From: Methylobacterium soli
GTDB taxonomy: Bacteria; Pseudomonadota; Alphaproteobacteria; Rhizobiales; Beijerinckiaceae
DNA length: 64,000 nt
Assembly (NCBI RefSeq): GCF_008806385.1
Contig: NZ_VZZK01000001.1
Coordinates: 1 to 64,000, forward strand
Direction of reading: 5' to 3'
Positions 38,725 to 47,789 of the stretch are shown here, piece after piece (the first letter of the stretch is position 1; every line of letters starts with the position of its first letter). Made by a program: the position numbers and the translations under genes. Below the pieces are notes generated by a model that saw only the letters and a list, made by a program, of their open reading frames with translations, did no database searches and was not told the origin of the DNA.

Positions 38725-39912
38725 TCAGGCCGCGCTGGACCGTTCGATTCCGGCATCGGCCTCGCCGTGGCGGACGCAGCATCCCTTGCCGAGAGTCTTG
38801 GCCCGGTAGAGCGCCGAATCCGCCTGCCTGAGCAGCTCGGTCGCGTCGCGGCGGCCCGGCCCGGCGCAGGCGATGCCGACGCTGCCGCCGATCCGGATCC
38901 TGGGCACGTCGCCGACGCGCATGTCGCGGGCGAGGTCCCGCACCAGCCGGCGCGCCAGCCTCAGGGCGTCGGCGCCATCGAGTCCGCGGGCCAGGATGAC
39001 GAACTCGTCGCCCCCGAGGCGCGCGACGAGATCGGAGGCGCGCGTCGCCTCGCGCAGGCGCTCCGCCACCGCGATCAGCACCGCATCGCCGACGCCGTGA
39101 CCGTGGGTGTCGTTGACCGCCTTGAAGCCGTCGAGGTCGACGAAGAGGACGGCGAAATCGGTCCCCGCCGGATCGGTGCAGACCGCGTCGAGCGCGCTCG
39201 CGAAGGCGGGCCGGTTCGCCAGCCCGGTCAGGCTGTCGCGCAGGGACCGGCCGAGGCTCTCCTCCTCGGCGACCATGGCGGCGACGAGCGTGCGGTTGAT
39301 GCGGAAGGCCGCGTTGCCGACGACGAACAGGTAGATCGGGATCTGCAGGCAGAAGACCAGCAGGATCGTCTGCCCGGACAGGAGGGCGCCGAGCGCGATG
39401 GGCAGGATGCAGCCGGTGAGTTGCAGCACGACGCCGCGGGGCGCGACGTAGCTGCGCACCACTAGGCCCCCGCTGATCGCGATCGTCGAGGCCACCGTCA
39501 GGATCTGCAGGGCGGGATCGTCGGTCCGAAGCGCGATCAAGGCGGCGCACCCGACGAACCAGAGCGAGAGGTGATCCCCCAACAGGAAGAGATCCGTCGG
39601 CGTCGGCAGGTTCCGGGTCGATCGCCGGTAGCAGATGACCAGCAGGGTGAACCGACACAGGCTGAGGATCAGGTCGGCCAGGAAGAAGCCCACATGCAGG
39701 GCGTCCGGATGCCGGATGGCGCCGATCAGGTTGACCAGCACCGCATTCGTGACCCCGACGAGCCACATCGGCACGAGCGCGAATAGATGGGCCCGCAGCC
39801 TGTCCCGGACCCGGTCGGAGACCGGCATGCCGCAATCCGAGAGCCAGCGCAGCGCGCGCCAGCGCAACGGCGAGAAGGTCCGGCCGGACAGGGCGGGGTC
39901 CGGCCCCCGCAT
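38725..39912 (-). CDS. Membrane-bound diguanylate cyclase (GGDEF)
   Basis: About 395 residues. Six hydrophobic helices between about residues 40 and 205 precede a GGDEF domain with RDSLTGLANRPA, DLDGFKAVNDTHGHGVGD and the signature RLGGDEF, which should be active in cyclic di-GMP synthesis. The start is unsure. ATG 39912 is conservative; an in-frame GTG at 39984 would add 24 residues, and the frame stays open further upstream. Its layout matches the GGDEF gene downstream, though the two membrane parts are not closely similar. Confidence 0.85.
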   Translation of the reverse strand: MRGPDPALSGRTFSPLRWRALRWLSDCGMPVSDRVRDRLRAHLFALVPMWLVGVTNAVLVNLIGAIRHPDALHVGFFLADLILSLCRFTLLVICYRRSTRNLPTPTDLFLLGDHLSLWFVGCAALIALRTDDPALQILTVASTIAISGGLVVRSYVAPRGVVLQLTGCILPIALGALLSGQTILLVFCLQIPIYLFVVGNAAFRINRTLVAAMVAEEESLGRSLRDSLTGLANRPAFASALDAVCTDPAGTDFAVLFVDLDGFKAVNDTHGHGVGDAVLIAVAERLREATRASDLVARLGGDEFVILARGLDGADALRLARRLVRDLARDMRVGDVPRIRIGGSVGIACAGPGRRDATELLRQADSALYRAKTLGKGCCVRHGEADAGIERSSAA

Positions 39913-40168
39913 GGCCACGAGGTCGAGCCAGGGGCCGAGGACCGCGCCGCGAAGGCTCCATCTCGTCAACCCGGTCTGTCCCACGGTCAATCCGGCGCTG
40001 CTGCGAAGGGGAATCGGCGGAGCGCAGAATGGCGCCTCGATGCCGATGCCGCCGTTAAGATTCCGCGTCGCGGACCCGCCAAGGCGCACCGAAAACCGAT
40101 CAAGATCGGTCGAGCCGAGGGTCCCGGAAACCGATTGTGTTCTCCTGCAACCGAAGGGCGCGACGGGC

Positions 40169-40621
40169 TCAGGCGGCGTTGCGCAGGATCCGCTCGTCCG
40201 CGGCCGCGGCCTGGCCCTTGGAGGCGACCTGGCTCTTGGCGGCGAGCGCGAAGGCGACCAGGGCCTCGTCGCTCGACTGCGCCTCGCGCACCACCTCGAA
40301 GGCGATGCGGGCGCCGACCGGGCTCGGGCCGTGGCCGTTGCCGATGGAGGCGGCGAGCCAGCGCGCGGTGTCGCGGTCGACATAGCCGGTGGGGCGCTCG
40401 CCCCAGACCGAGAAATCGACGATGGCCGCGACCAGCATGTCGGCGAAGGGGGTGCCCGCATGGGTCACGACCCGCTCGAGGGCGATCAGCATGTCGGCCT
40501 CGTCGCGCGTGGTGATGCCCTCGGGCAGAAGCTCGCGGCTCAGGATCCGAACATCGGCGGTCGTGATGCGGCCGGCCGCGACGGTACGGTTACAGAAGTT
40601 CTGAAGCGAAGCGTTGATCAT
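40169..40621 (-). CDS. Conserved hypothetical protein
   Basis: 150 residues, mostly helical and soluble (MINASLQNFCNRTVAAGRITTADVRILSRELLPEG...). Internal similarity is seen between the segment ITTADVRILSRELLPEGITTRDEADMLIALER and TerB-like helix pairs, but I do not claim that family. It has a normal codon bias, a clear start and a 175-bp upstream gap. Function unknown. Confidence 0.7.
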   Translation of the reverse strand: MINASLQNFCNRTVAAGRITTADVRILSRELLPEGITTRDEADMLIALERVVTHAGTPFADMLVAAIVDFSVWGERPTGYVDRDTARWLAASIGNGHGPSPVGARIAFEVVREAQSSDEALVAFALAAKSQVASKGQAAAADERILRNAA

Positions 40622-40796
40622 GTCTTGATGCTCCCCCGGCCTTTGTTTGTGCCGGTCTTTGTCCCTGTGTGTATTGGACTATGCGGGAGGGCATCGACTG
40701 CGCGGTTAACGGCCAAATCTGAACTGGCGTTCAGGTTAAAGCCTGATCACGAATGAGCCTTTCGAGATTCTTGCCGAAGGCCGGTCGGGCCGCGCC

Positions 40797-41396
40797 TCAG
40801 CGCACGACCACGCGGGCCCCGACGGGCACGCGGTTGAACAGGTCCACCACGTCGATGTTGCGCAAGCGGATGCAGCCGGACGAGACCGCCTGGCCGATCT
40901 TCTCCGGCTCGTTGGTGCCGTGGATGCGGTAGAGCGTGTCGCGTCCCTGGTCCGAGAGGTAGAGCGCGCGGGCGCCGAGCGGGTTGGCGGGGCCGCCCGC
41001 CATGGCGTGGACGTGCGGCCAGCGCCGGACCATCTCGGCCGGCGGGTTCCAGGCCGGCCATTCCGCCTTGCGGCTGACCGTGGCGCTGCCGGTCCAGCCA
41101 TAGGCCTCGTCCCCGACGGTGACGCCGTAGCGGAGCGCCTTGCCGCCGGGCTCGACGAGGTAGAGCTGGCGCGCGCGCGTCTCGACCACCACGGTGCCGG
41201 GTGGCTCGTGGGTCGGATCGTCCACGCGGTAGCGGGCGAAATGCGGGTCGAACTCGGCCTCGGGCACCAGGGCCATGAAGGCCGCGTCGCGCGCCGAGAG
41301 GCTCGGATCCGGCACCGAAGTGAAGCTGCAGCCGGCGAGCGCCAGAGCCAGAAGGCCGCCCCAGAGGGCGCCGCGCGGGAGGGTCTGGGCAAACAT
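40797..41396 (-). CDS. L,D-transpeptidase lipoprotein (YkuD domain)
   Basis: 199 residues. The signal peptide ends in a lipobox LALAGC, so the protein is a lipoprotein. The YkuD domain carries the active site HGTNEPEKIGQAVSSGCIRL with the catalytic histidine and cysteine. It cross-links peptidoglycan 3-3 or attaches proteins to it. It is divergent from the deacetylase-family gene at 41575. Length and motif are standard for the alphaproteobacterial family. Confidence 0.92.
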   Translation of the reverse strand: MFAQTLPRGALWGGLLALALAGCSFTSVPDPSLSARDAAFMALVPEAEFDPHFARYRVDDPTHEPPGTVVVETRARQLYLVEPGGKALRYGVTVGDEAYGWTGSATVSRKAEWPAWNPPAEMVRRWPHVHAMAGGPANPLGARALYLSDQGRDTLYRIHGTNEPEKIGQAVSSGCIRLRNIDVVDLFNRVPVGARVVVR

Positions 41397-41574
41397 GCGG
41401 AGGCGCCGATCCGGCCGCGTCTCGCGTTTATGGTGGACGAGGCCTTGCGCAGCTTATGGCGGCGGCGCACTCATCCGTAGCCCGCATGGCCGATCCCGTG
41501 GCAGATTTGCCGCGCTTGTTGCGCGGGCGCGACAGAGCGGGCCCGGCCAAGGACCCGCCGCCGGGAGGGTGACC

Positions 41575-42504
41575 GTGAGTACCTTGTACCTGAGCCATCC
41601 GGCGGCCCTCGACCACGAGATCCCGCCCGGGCATCCCGAGCGGCCCGACCGGATCCGGGCGATCGAGCGCGTGCTGGAGGACGAGCGCTTCGCCTGCCTC
41701 GTGCGCGGCGCGGCGCCGCGCGCCGAACCCGAAGTCGCGACCCTGGTCCATCCCGCCGCCTACGTGCAGGCGCTGGTCGAGGCGGCGCCCGAGGACGGCT
41801 TCGTCGAGATCGACCCCGATACGCTGATGTCGCCCGGCACCCTCGGGGCGGCGCTCCGGGCGGTCGGGGGCGCGGTCCACGCGGTCGACGCGGTGATGCG
41901 GCGCGAATGCGCCAACGCCTTCGTGGCGATGCGCCCGCCCGGCCACCATGCCGAGCGCGACCGCGCCATGGGATTCTGCCTGTTCAACCACGCGGCGATC
42001 GCGGCCCGGCACGCCCAGCAGGCGCACGGGGCCGAGCGGGTCGCCCTCGTCGACTGGGACGTGCATCACGGCAATGGCAGCCAGGACATCTTCTGGGACG
42101 ACGGCAGCGTCCTGTACGCCTCGACCCACCAGATGCCGCTGTTCCCCGGCAGCGGCGCGGCCTCTGAGCGCGGCACCAAGGACACCATCGTCAACGTGCC
42201 CCTGCGCCCGAACGACGACGGCGCCGTGTTCCGCGAGGCCTTCGAGGTCGGCATCCTCACCCGCCTCGAAGCGTTCCAGCCCGACCTCATCGTCATCTCG
42301 GCGGGCTTCGACGCGCACCGCCTCGATCCGCTCGCCAATCTGCGCCTCGACGAGACGGATTTCGCCTGGGCCACGCGCCGGCTGATGGAGCTCGCCGACC
42401 GGCACGCGGGCGGGCGCATCGTCTCGGTCCTGGAGGGCGGGTACAGCCTGGAGGGCCTGGCCCGCTCGGTCGCCGCCCACGTGGACGCCCTGATGGGGCG
42501 CTGA
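41575..42504 (+). CDS. Histone-deacetylase-family amidohydrolase
   Basis: 309 residues of the class II HDAC / acetylpolyamine amidohydrolase family. Zinc and catalytic motifs are present: MRPPGHHAERDRAMGFCLFNH, DWDVHHGNGSQDIF, and ISAGFDAHRLDPLA. Such bacterial enzymes deacetylate acetylpolyamines, acetyl-lysine proteins or small amides. GTG 41575 follows GGGAGGG with proper spacing and gives VSTLYLSHPAALDHE; a GTG two codons earlier is an alternative. It is divergent from the L,D-transpeptidase gene and convergent with the DUF2336 gene. Confidence 0.88.
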   Translation: MSTLYLSHPAALDHEIPPGHPERPDRIRAIERVLEDERFACLVRGAAPRAEPEVATLVHPAAYVQALVEAAPEDGFVEIDPDTLMSPGTLGAALRAVGGAVHAVDAVMRRECANAFVAMRPPGHHAERDRAMGFCLFNHAAIAARHAQQAHGAERVALVDWDVHHGNGSQDIFWDDGSVLYASTHQMPLFPGSGAASERGTKDTIVNVPLRPNDDGAVFREAFEVGILTRLEAFQPDLIVISAGFDAHRLDPLANLRLDETDFAWATRRLMELADRHAGGRIVSVLEGGYSLEGLARSVAAHVDALMGR

Positions 42505-42521
42505 GCGCGATCCCTCAGCGC

Positions 42522-43532
42522 TCACGGCATCTGGCGCAACCCGAGGCGGGCCTGCGCGATCGAGAGCCGGTTGAAGCTCTGGATCAGGGTTAGCAGGTCC
42601 GGCGCGGGGCTCGATGTCCGGCGCGCGCGCAGGAAGGCCGTGAGGGTGGCGGGGCGCAGGCCGGCGGAGCGGACGAGCAGCATGATCGGGCGCGGATCGG
42701 CGGCCGCATGCGCCGTCAGGGCCAGCTCGTTCTCGACCTCCGCGAGATGCGCCAGGGCGAAGAGCGCCTCCAGGATCCGGCCGCTCTTGAGCCAGTGCAG
42801 GACGTCCGCCTCCTCGAGGCCGATCCGCACCCGCAGGCTGACGCAATCGCCGGCGCGGGCGCGGGCCCGCGGCCCGAGGTCGAGATCGGAGCGCGGCCGT
42901 CCCCGCTGGCCCTCCGCCCGCATCTCCCGGGACCGGCGCTCGCGCAGCAGATCCTCGCGTCGCGCCGGAGCCACGTCGTCGCGGCTCGCCAGACCGGATT
43001 CGAGGGCCGCGCCGTCCTGCACCCGCGCGGCCAGGGTGGCGAGGGCGCGGTCGGAGAGGCGCGCGCCCTTGTTGCCGATGAGCGTCCGCAGGACCGCCTC
43101 GTCGCCCTGCTCGGCCAGGATCTCCGAGACGCGCTCGCTCAGGGTCGCGCGCAGCGCGATCGCGGCGAGGTGGCCCTGGCTCCGACCTTCGGCGAGATGC
43201 ACCAGCGCGTCGTCGGGAATCGCCGCGCAGTTCCGCAGCACCGGCGCCGCCACGTTCGCGGCCCGGTCGGCGGCGAGCTGGCGCACCACCTTGACGGGAG
43301 GCTTCGGCAGAAGGCTCACGCGCTCGGCGACGTCCTGGCGGTCACCGGGCGCGGCGCGCGCGACGAGGCGGCTGATCACCGCATCGAAGGTGAGAACCTG
43401 GCCGGCGGACAGGTGCGGCGCCTCGTCGACCAGGAGACCGGTGACCTCGCGCAGAACCATGCGGTGCCGGTCCGTATCCGCGACCTCGACGACGCGGTCG
43501 ACGGTGTCCATCAACTCGGCGAGCGTATTCAC
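42522..43532 (-). CDS. DUF2336 domain protein
   Basis: 336 residues, almost all helical. The DUF2336 pattern of HEAT-like repeats is seen: VLTFDAVISRLVARA, APVLRNCAAIPDDALVHLAEGRSQGHLAAIALR, VLRTLIGNKGARLSDRALATLA. A charged linker of arginines (residues 195-225) follows. The family is almost restricted to alphaproteobacteria, often near flagellar and motility genes, and its role is unclear. It lies 134 bp downstream of the flagellin gene on the same strand. Confidence 0.85.
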   Translation of the reverse strand: MNTLAELMDTVDRVVEVADTDRHRMVLREVTGLLVDEAPHLSAGQVLTFDAVISRLVARAAPGDRQDVAERVSLLPKPPVKVVRQLAADRAANVAAPVLRNCAAIPDDALVHLAEGRSQGHLAAIALRATLSERVSEILAEQGDEAVLRTLIGNKGARLSDRALATLAARVQDGAALESGLASRDDVAPARREDLLRERRSREMRAEGQRGRPRSDLDLGPRARARAGDCVSLRVRIGLEEADVLHWLKSGRILEALFALAHLAEVENELALTAHAAADPRPIMLLVRSAGLRPATLTAFLRARRTSSPAPDLLTLIQSFNRLSIAQARLGLRQMP

Positions 43533-43666
43533 CGGGTGCTCCTGTCGTGACGCCTCGGGCGCGGCGCCACCGCCCGGGGGCCGGGTCGGCGCGTCCGTCC
43601 TTGGCGGGGGTGGGAGGGGCGGCGCGGGCGCCGTCCCTCCGGGGGTTCAGTTTTGGCCCGGCGCGC

Positions 43667-46519
43667 TCAGCGCAGGAGCTGCAGGATGCCCTGCTGCGAC
43701 TGGTTGGCGAGCGACAGGGCCGAGATCGCCAGCGAGTTGCGGGTCGAGAGTGCCTGCGAGTTCGCCGCCTCCTCGTTGAGATCGGCGTTCGTCAGGTTCG
43801 CCGCGCCCGTGTCGAGGATGTTGGTCAGGTTCTTGGTGAATTCCTGCCGGTTCTGCACCACCGAGAGGTTCGAGCCGAAGGTCGAGGATTGGGTGCGCAG
43901 GGTGCTGGTGGCGGCGTTGAGGCTGGCGACGGCCGTGTTGATGTCGGCGTCGGACTGGAAGCCGTTCGACACGGCATTGAGCCCGAGACCGGTGGCGTCG
44001 AAACGCACGCCCGAGATGTCGAGGGCCGAGGTGCCCTTCTCGTTGAAGGTGATGTGCAGGGTGTTGTCGGCCGCGTTGCTGCTGGTCCGGAAGAGCAGGT
44101 TGACGCCGTTGTAGCCGGTGTCCTGAGCCTGCTGGGTGATCTGCTGCAGGATCTTGTTGAACTGATCGGCCAGCGTGGAGCGGGTCGAGCTCGCGCCCTT
44201 GCCGCCGCCCACGTCGGTTCCCTGCGCGGTAAACGTCGTGCCGTTCGACGCGAGACCGAGGCCGATATCGGTGGTGCCGGCCGACTTGAGGGTGAGCTTC
44301 TGGTCGGAGCCGAAGGCCGTGGTCTGAATCGTGAGGTTGTTGTTGACGTAGCTGGCTTTGACCTTCCCGGAGAGGCCAGTATCGGCGTTGATCTGCGTGT
44401 TGATCGCGTCGGCGATGTTCTGCTGGGTGACCGTGCCGGTGGTGGTCAGGGTGCTGCTGTCGAGGGTGATGGTCTTCGTCTGACCGCTGCCCAGGGTGAG
44501 GCTGAACGAGCCGTTGGAGAAGGCGTTGGCGGCGAAGGAGGCGGGGGTCGTCACCGTGCTGGTGATCTTGGCGAAGGACGACCCGTCGCTCGCATCGCGG
44601 CCGTAGCCGGTCAGGCCGGCCGCCGGGGCGCCGGCGCCGCCCGCGCGGGTGCCGTTGTTGTTGGATTTCGTGCCGAAGCCGATCCCGACCGTGTCGTTGG
44701 TCACCGAGGCGGTGACGCTGGGGGCCGGCCCCGACGTGGACTTGGCATTGTCCGAGCTGAACGTGATGGCATTGCCGGCGATGGAGGCGGTCGCGGCGAT
44801 CGACTGCGCGCCGCCGGTCGTGTCCTTCAGCTTGACGTTGATCGCCTCGATGAGCTTCGCCTGCGTGGCGGTGGTGCCCAGCGCGACGCCGTTCTTGTCG
44901 AGGCTGGTCGCATCGATCGTGAAGCTCTTCGTGTTCGTGCCGTCACCCACCGAGAAGGAGACCGCCTTGCCGCCGGTGAGATCCACGTTGGGCGTGGCGA
45001 CCGTGGCCGCACCGGTCGTCGTCGCCCGGGTGCCGAGCAACCCGAGGGTGTCGGCGCTGTCGGTGACCGTGATGTTGACGTTGTTCGCCTTCGACTGGAA
45101 CGTGAGCTTGTTTCCGGCCGTGCCCGAGACGTCCACCGCCACGGCGGTGCCACCGTCGAGCTGCCCCTGGATGTAGGTGGTGATGTCGGCGGTGGTGGCG
45201 GTCGTCTTGCCGAGGTTGGCGGCGTTGATGGTGATGGTCCTGGTGTTGGTGCCGTCGCCGACCGACAGGACCGTCGATTGTCCGCCGCTCAGGTCGTAGG
45301 TGGCCGCGAGGTTCGCGGTGCCGGCGATCGAGGACTTCGTGCCGGTCGTCGCGTCGACCCGCGTCCCGATGCCCGTGGCGGCGGGGCCGGCGGTGCTGGC
45401 GACCGGCGTGAAGGTCGAGAATCCGAGGCCCGTCGCGCCACCGGCCGTCTGGGCGCTTGCGATGACGGAGAGCTGCGTATCCGGGCCGACGTCCTGCGAC
45501 GTGAATTTGAGGGTCTTGTTGTTGGTCGCGTCCACGAACGAGGCGGTGATCGTCGATCCGGCATCGGAAAGCTTCTTGTTGACGGCGGCGAGGATGTCCT
45601 CGGGCGTCGCACCCGCCGGGTTGGTCCCGAGCGTCTTGCCGGTGTTGTCGACGGCCGTCGTCGCCGACAGGTCGATGTTGACGGTCTTGTTGCCGTCGAA
45701 CACCGTCAGGGACGACAACTGGCCCTTCGAGAAATCGGTGTTGGCGGCGAGCGCCGCGCCCGCCGTGACGGTGACGGCCGTCGGCGGCGTCGTCGAGACA
45801 CCGAAGCCGATGTCGAGCGTCGCGTTCGCGGACCCGTTGACCTTGATCTGGCTGCTGCTGCCCGTTGCGGTGCCGGCGAGCGCGATCTTGCCGTCGGCCG
45901 TCTGGCTGGCCACGACCTTGCCGGAGAGCGAGGATGCCTGGATCTGGCCGTTGATCGCCGAGATGATCTGATCCGCGGTCACCTTCGTCAGGTCGGAGGT
46001 CACGCTCTTCAGGGTCGTGGCGTCGAGCCGGATCGTCGTCTTGCTCACGCCGCCGTCGAGGGAGATGTCGATCGAGGCGTCGTCGTTCGTCAACGACGAG
46101 AAATCCTGCGTGCCGTTCGTGCTGCCGTTCAGACTGGCGTAGCTGGCGCCTCCGGCCACGGTGGCGACCTGCGCGGCAGTGCCGCCGAGAACCGCGCCGG
46201 TCCCGCCGCTCTTGTCGGCGAGGGCCTGCTGGGCCGTCGATTTCGCGGTGTCGATCAGCTTCTGGATCGAGGTGATGCCCTGGTTGGCCGCCTGGATGGC
46301 CTGGACGCCGTTCGAGATGCCGTCGAGGAGCGAGCTGAGGTCGCTGGAGCGGGCCGTGAGCGACTGCGCGGTGAAGAAGTTCGTCGGGTTGTCGAGGGCC
46401 GAATTGACCTTCTTGCCGGTCGAGAGGCGGCTCTGGGTGGTGGAGAGGAGGTTGGCCGTGTCCTGCAGCGAGAGCAGGTTCTGACGGGTGGCGGCCGAGA
46501 GCGTGATGCTGGAGGACAT
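43667..46519 (-). CDS. Very large flagellin with repeated insert domains
   Basis: 950 residues, two to three times the usual alphaproteobacterial flagellin. The N-terminal D0/D1 helices (MSSSITLSAATRQNLLSLQDTANLLSTTQSRLS..., 1-100) and the C-terminal D1/D0 helices (780-950, ending SLANQSQQGILQLLR) are intact. Between them are about five modules, near 150-240, 265-370, 410-500, 515-620 and 670-760. Each has a strand like SVGDGTNT-x-x-x-x-IDATSL followed by an AINxQ-type helix, the flagellin IN motif. The protein is exported by the flagellar type III system. ATG 46519 follows GAAGGGTT. It is divergent from an AraC gene. Confidence 0.92.
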   Translation of the reverse strand: MSSSITLSAATRQNLLSLQDTANLLSTTQSRLSTGKKVNSALDNPTNFFTAQSLTARSSDLSSLLDGISNGVQAIQAANQGITSIQKLIDTAKSTAQQALADKSGGTGAVLGGTAAQVATVAGGASYASLNGSTNGTQDFSSLTNDDASIDISLDGGVSKTTIRLDATTLKSVTSDLTKVTADQIISAINGQIQASSLSGKVVASQTADGKIALAGTATGSSSQIKVNGSANATLDIGFGVSTTPPTAVTVTAGAALAANTDFSKGQLSSLTVFDGNKTVNIDLSATTAVDNTGKTLGTNPAGATPEDILAAVNKKLSDAGSTITASFVDATNNKTLKFTSQDVGPDTQLSVIASAQTAGGATGLGFSTFTPVASTAGPAATGIGTRVDATTGTKSSIAGTANLAATYDLSGGQSTVLSVGDGTNTRTITINAANLGKTTATTADITTYIQGQLDGGTAVAVDVSGTAGNKLTFQSKANNVNITVTDSADTLGLLGTRATTTGAATVATPNVDLTGGKAVSFSVGDGTNTKSFTIDATSLDKNGVALGTTATQAKLIEAINVKLKDTTGGAQSIAATASIAGNAITFSSDNAKSTSGPAPSVTASVTNDTVGIGFGTKSNNNGTRAGGAGAPAAGLTGYGRDASDGSSFAKITSTVTTPASFAANAFSNGSFSLTLGSGQTKTITLDSSTLTTTGTVTQQNIADAINTQINADTGLSGKVKASYVNNNLTIQTTAFGSDQKLTLKSAGTTDIGLGLASNGTTFTAQGTDVGGGKGASSTRSTLADQFNKILQQITQQAQDTGYNGVNLLFRTSSNAADNTLHITFNEKGTSALDISGVRFDATGLGLNAVSNGFQSDADINTAVASLNAATSTLRTQSSTFGSNLSVVQNRQEFTKNLTNILDTGAANLTNADLNEEAANSQALSTRNSLAISALSLANQSQQGILQLLR

Positions 46520-46766
46520 GATGCGTAACCCTTCTGGTTGCGTCATTCGGGTGAAAGACAGTCCAGATGGTGAGGGTCCGCAGTTTATCCGAAGCTAAAT
46601 GCCCAGGATTGCTCGCAGAGTTGAGGGTACAATTTGTCCTGTAAAAGATACTTTTCGTACTGTGGTTGTATAGCCGGGATGTGATCGACCTTTTATCAGA
46701 TCGACGGCATGCGAACGTGGTCTCTCGCGTTGTTCGAGCGACAGACGCGCCACGCCTGCTGGAATT

Positions 46767-47768
46767 ATGCAATTCAAAGTCGTCGATCCGCGTCTTTCAC
46801 AAATCGAGGATGAGAAAACCCGGCTGAACGTCTGGCGGGGCGTGATCGCGCCATTCTTCGATACGCGCGTGGACCCGGCCACGCCCTTCCCGAGCGATAT
46901 CGGGTTGCGCTGCTATCACCTCGACCGCATGCTGCTCGGGGCGATCAAGGCCTCGGCCCAGAGCGTCGAGCGCAGCCGCACCCAGATCGCGGCCCAGACA
47001 ATCGACCATGTCCTGCTGCATCTCAGCCTGTCGGGGGAGACCAGCCTCCAGACCCGCGGCGGGGACGTGCCGATCCGGGCGCGTTCCTTCGTGGTGTTCG
47101 ACCTCTCGCAGGAGGCGCGCTTCGCCTCCCGGGGCCTGACGGGGATCAACCTGTGCCTCCCCCGACGGGCCTTCGACGCGCGGGTCGGCGAGATCGCCAA
47201 TCTCCACGCGGCAGCGCTTCCGGCGCGGGAGAACCCGCTGCTCAAGCTCCTGGCGGCGCATCTGCGCACGATGCGCCATTGCCTGGAGAATGCCGACGCC
47301 CTGCGGCTCGACCACGTGGTCTCGGCGACCCTGGCGCTCTGCAACGCCGCCTTCACGGCGCCGACGGACAGCGCCCACGACCGCGAGACGGTGCTGGCCG
47401 TCGCGATCCGGCAATTCATCGAGGAGAATCTCGGGTCCGAGAGCCTCGACATCGAGATGCTGACGGCGCGGTTCGGCCTGTCGCGCACGCCCCTCTACGA
47501 GCTGTTCGCGCCCGAGGGCGGCGTGGCGCGCTACATCCGGGGGCGCCGCCTCGCCCGGGCCATGCGCGTCCTGTCGGGCCTCGAGCGCGGCCCGCGCCCC
47601 CGCATCTCGACCCTGGCCTATGCCTGCGGCTTCGATTCCGAGAAGACCTTCAGCCGCGCCTTCCGCCGCCAATACGGGGTGAACCCGCGCGACGTCGACG
47701 CGACCTTCCGGCCGGAGGTCCACCACGAGCAGGGCGCCCTGCTGCTGTCGTGGATCCGCGACCTCTGA
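46767..47768 (+). CDS. AraC-family transcriptional regulator
   Basis: 333 residues. An AraC-binding-like N-terminal domain (1-210; contains FVVFDLSQEARFAS) precedes a double helix-turn-helix at about 225-325: SLDIEMLTARFGLSRTPLYELF and ISTLAYACGFDSEKTFSRAFRRQYGVNPRDV. The N-terminal half resembles AraC_binding_2-type sensors. It is divergent from the giant flagellin, 247 bp between starts, so control of that gene is possible but not shown. ATG 46767 sits in an A+T-rich leader. Confidence 0.9.
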   Translation: MQFKVVDPRLSQIEDEKTRLNVWRGVIAPFFDTRVDPATPFPSDIGLRCYHLDRMLLGAIKASAQSVERSRTQIAAQTIDHVLLHLSLSGETSLQTRGGDVPIRARSFVVFDLSQEARFASRGLTGINLCLPRRAFDARVGEIANLHAAALPARENPLLKLLAAHLRTMRHCLENADALRLDHVVSATLALCNAAFTAPTDSAHDRETVLAVAIRQFIEENLGSESLDIEMLTARFGLSRTPLYELFAPEGGVARYIRGRRLARAMRVLSGLERGPRPRISTLAYACGFDSEKTFSRAFRRQYGVNPRDVDATFRPEVHHEQGALLLSWIRDL

Positions 47769-47789
47769 GCCTGCGCCGGCCGGCGCGCC

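Noticed and set aside
41428..42846. Long minus-strand frame opposite the deacetylase-family gene
   Set aside because: Shadow of the + strand gene, which carries the complete zinc-site motifs.
43547..46528. Long open frame of about 990 codons opposite the flagellin gene
   Set aside because: Mirror of the repetitive flagellin; valine/glycine/arginine-rich with no signal or motif, while flagellin has conserved ends.
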